64,000 nt of DNA from Actinokineospora auranticolor (GTDB taxonomy: Bacteria; Actinomycetota; Actinomycetes; Mycobacteriales; Pseudonocardiaceae): assembly GCF_002934265.1 (NCBI RefSeq), contig NZ_PTIX01000003.1, forward strand, positions 124,001 through 188,000, given 5' to 3'. Below are positions 61,413-64,000 of the stretch, piece after piece. The translations under genes were made by a program, and so were the position numbers. A model generated the notes under the pieces. The model saw only the letters and a list, made by a program, of their open reading frames with translations. It was not told the origin of the DNA and made no database searches. Every line of letters starts with the position of its first letter. Position 1 is the stretch's first letter.

Positions 61413-61736
61413 GTGGCAGTAGACGAGACCATGAAGATGGACCACGAGTTGGTCCGGTCCGCGGCGATGGACATGGCGGACATGGCGGTCGCGCTGCAAT
61501 CCGTGCAGACCTACGCCACCGGGGACGGGCTCAAGGCCGAGCACTTCGGTGGCACCCCGGAGGGCTTCAACGCCTTCGGCTCGTTCAACGGCGTCGTGCA
61601 GGCGCTGGCCCAGTCGGTGACCAAGGCGCAGCAGTTCTGCACCGAGGCGGCCAAGCGGATCGACGCGTCGGCCAAGTCGACCACCGCGACCGACGTCGAC
61701 AACGCGTGGGGCCTCACCCAGTCCGGGGGCAAGTAA
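61413..61736 (+). CDS. EspC-like type VII secretion target
   Basis: 107 residues. GTG 61413 follows AAGGGGGAGCG. Helical: MKMDHELVRSAAMDMADMAVALQSV, then QALAQSVTKAQQFCTEAAKRIDAS. It resembles the other two EspC-like genes here in size and place: each precedes a larger substrate. The next gene starts four bases after its stop. Confidence 0.7.
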   Translation: MAVDETMKMDHELVRSAAMDMADMAVALQSVQTYATGDGLKAEHFGGTPEGFNAFGSFNGVVQALAQSVTKAQQFCTEAAKRIDASAKSTTATDVDNAWGLTQSGGK

Positions 61737-61740
61737 CCGA

Positions 61741-64000
61741 TGGCGGAGAACTTCAGCCACGGCATCACCGATGCCCTGCAGGTCCCGTCCGACGTCTACA
61801 CCGAGGACCACTCGGCGAAGATGCTGGAGCCGCTGGAGACCTACATCAAGCTGTTGGGCCGCGACTTCCTCGGTTTCCTCTACGAGAAGTGGCGCAGCCA
61901 CCCCGCCTGCCTCCCGGCCAACGCCAACCGGTGGAAGGAACAGCCGGTCGCGGGCGACGGCTGGCAGGAGAAGACCGACCAGTCCGGCGGCCTCTGGAAG
62001 ATCAAGATCATCAACTGGGGCTTCATCTGGGGTGCGCGGGGCAGGCTCGACAACCTGGCCAAGGCCGCCGCCGCGATGGACGGCACGGCGAACGCCATCT
62101 CGGGGAAGCTGCACGGCGCGTGGACCAGCAAGGCAGGCGACGCGGCCACCACCAAGATCAACGACCTGCGCGCGGCCGCCCAGGAGTACGGCACCGCCGT
62201 CGGGGAACTCCGCGCGAACATCGAGGGCGCCTGGCACGCCAGCCGGGGACCGGTGGAGCGCCTGTCCCAGTTCGCCGGGTCCGGCACCGGGGGCAAGTCG
62301 CTCGCCGACCGCTACGGCGCGAACGCGTTCTCCGACAACACCGACTTCATCGATTTCCCGAGGGACAAGCTCGCGACCTACATCGATGAGATGGGCCGCA
62401 TCCTGCAGAACGGCACGTTCCGCTCCGGCATCTACGCCAAGGAGGAGTGGACCGCGGGCTACGCGTTCCTCAACGAGGAGTTCACCCCGGGCCTGCCGTT
62501 CGACGACCTCGGTTGCGACAAGCAGACCGCCGAAACCCTGCACCAGCCCGGCAAGGTCCTGCTCACCGACGGCGACAACCGCTGGTCGAACGAGATCTGC
62601 AACGAGCTCAACGACTTCTGCAACTGCTACTTCACGACCATGGCCAACCTGCGCCGCCAGATCGAGGAGACGATCACGGCGGTCACCGACGCCTGGCGCG
62701 AGCTGAACTCGGGTTCGATGCTGATCGCCACCGACCCGTTCGGCAAGCTCGCGCTCAGCGGGGCGGACAAGCCGCCGCCGGACGACGAGTCGGGGGACGA
62801 GAAGCCGCCGACCAAGAAGGACCCGGGGACCGGGACCGGGTCGACCGATACCGGGACCGGGACCGGGGACCAGCCGAAGCAGCAGCAGATGCCGCCGCCG
62901 CCGAAGGCCGAGGACCTGCCGCAGATGCCGGATCCCGGGCAGGTCGACCAGGGCACCGATCCGTCCGCCGTGGACCCGACGCAGACGCCGGGGGCCGTGC
63001 CGGGGACCACCGGGGGCGCGCCGGAGACGGTGACGATCTCCGAGGGCGGGCGGACCATCGGGGTGCAGAGCCCCGACGGGGCGGGGCACGTCAAGGTCAC
63101 CGTCGACGACGGCTCCGGCAAGCCCAAGACCTACGACCTCGACTTCGGCGCGAGCACGCCCGGGCAGGGGCAGCTCGGGCCCGACGGCAAGCCGGTCGTC
63201 GGACCGGACGGCAAGCCGATCACCGACGGTGCCGAGGGGCGCCCGCTCGGGCCGGACGGCAGGCCGGTCAACGGCGTGGACGCCCAGACCCGCGGCATGC
63301 CGGTCGACGGGGCGATCGGACCCGACGGCAGGCCGGTCGACGGGGCGATCGGGCCGGACGGCAAGCCCGTCGACGTCCAGCACGTGCAGGCCGGGCCCGA
63401 CGGCAAGGCGGTCATCCACGACGGCGACGTCACCATCACCGCCGAGCGGGATCCCGGCTCCCCGGACACGGTCAAGATCACCGTGGACGACGGCACCGGC
63501 GAGCCCGTCAGCTACACCGTCGACTTCGACGAGACCACCCAGGGCGCGACCGGCGGGGCCCAGCACGGCGGTCCCGCCACCGACACCGCGGGCCAGGCCA
63601 CGGGCACCACGCGGGCGAACCCGGACGGCGGCCAGCCGGGCCACCAACCCGAGCCCGGCAGGCCCGGTGTCCCACCGGCAGGCCAGGACCAGCCCACACC
63701 GGGCGGCCAGGTGCCTGGCGGCGGTACGCACGGGATGAACGACGCCAGCCCGATCGGCCACGGTCAGCCGGGCGGCCAGGTGCCTGGCGGCGGTACGCAC
63801 GGCATGAACGACGCCAGCCCCATCGGTCACGGCCAGCCCGCGCCGGGCGGTCAGGTACCCGGCCAGGTCGCCCCCGGCGGGCACGGCGTGCCCGGCTACG
63901 ACGCCGCCCAGTCCGGTCACGGCATGCTCAACAACGACGCGGCCCAGCCCGGGCACCCGCAGGCCACCTACGCCGCCAGCGGCGGGGGCAGCGCGTGGAG
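61741..64000 (+). CDS. Large repeat-rich ESX substrate (3' end outside window)
   Basis: At least 753 residues; the frame is open at the window end. ATG 61741 lies four bases after the EspC-like gene. Residues 1-330 are helical with a WXG-like turn (HGAWTSKAGDAATTKINDL); no signal peptide. Then come acidic Pro/Gly/Thr linkers, several GPDGKPV/GPDGRPV units (about 480-560) and two copies of a 23-residue unit containing GGGTHGMNDASPIGHG. Long T7SS proteins of this layout often end in a toxin domain; whether this one does lies outside the window. Confidence 0.8.
63701..63838 (+). repeat. 69-bp direct repeat inside the large ESX substrate
   Basis: Two adjacent in-frame units (63701-63769 and 63770-63838), almost identical, both starting GGGCGGCCAGGTGCCTGGCG. 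They add 23 residues each. Confidence 0.85.

Overview
The window is high-GC DNA from an actinobacterium, most likely a member of the Pseudonocardiales. The evidence is the very high third-position GC, frequent GTG/TTG starts, the actinobacterial forms of S3, S5, S9 and L17 with long tails or extensions, and a type VII (ESX) secretion locus in the same place as ESX-4 of mycobacteria. No taxon can be fixed from the sequence alone.

Layout. 160-7652 holds rpoB-rpoC, ended by a perfect hairpin. 7780-10871 is an accessory pocket: a GT87-type membrane glycosyltransferase frame that runs without a stop into a secreted DUF4082 protein, then a second secreted DUF4082 protein. 11414-15754 is the str operon (rpsL-rpsG-fusA-tuf). 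16101-25863 is the S10-spc run (rpsJ to rplO). 26616-34301 holds secY-adk-map, then infA-rpmJ-rpsM-rpsK-rpsD-rpoA-rplQ-truA. These genes supply RNA polymerase, both ribosomal subunits, the elongation factors, the Sec channel and N-terminal methionine removal.

34302-37686 is a non-essential break. It has a repeat-rich intergenic region with two copies of a 144-145 bp palindromic element, and a secreted kexin-like serine protease on the minus strand. From 37687 to 57646 lies an ESX-4-like secretion locus: an unrecognised partner gene, eccE, eccB, two small substrate operons, a split toxin/immunity module (EspC-like partner, WXG-like carrier, GH-E nuclease toxin, SUFU immunity protein), a YbaB-like gene, mycP, eccD, a membrane protein, eccC with three ATPase domains, an Hsp70-like secretion-associated protein, and two WXG100 genes. 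A third copy of the palindromic element sits inside it, between convergent genes. 58744-61228 is rplM-rpsI-glmM, and after it another EspC-like gene precedes a very large repeat-rich secreted protein cut by the window end.

The most interesting signals are: the palindromic element, whose arms differ between copies in a compensating way and which lies only at tail-to-tail junctions; the split GH-E/SUFU module; three sequence blocks shared by the rpsL and rpsJ leaders; truA with no canonical start codon but a CTG overlapping the rplQ stop; and DnaA-box-like and ECF-like sites in the ESX intergenic regions. Functions are assigned by recognising family motifs by eye; no database search was run.
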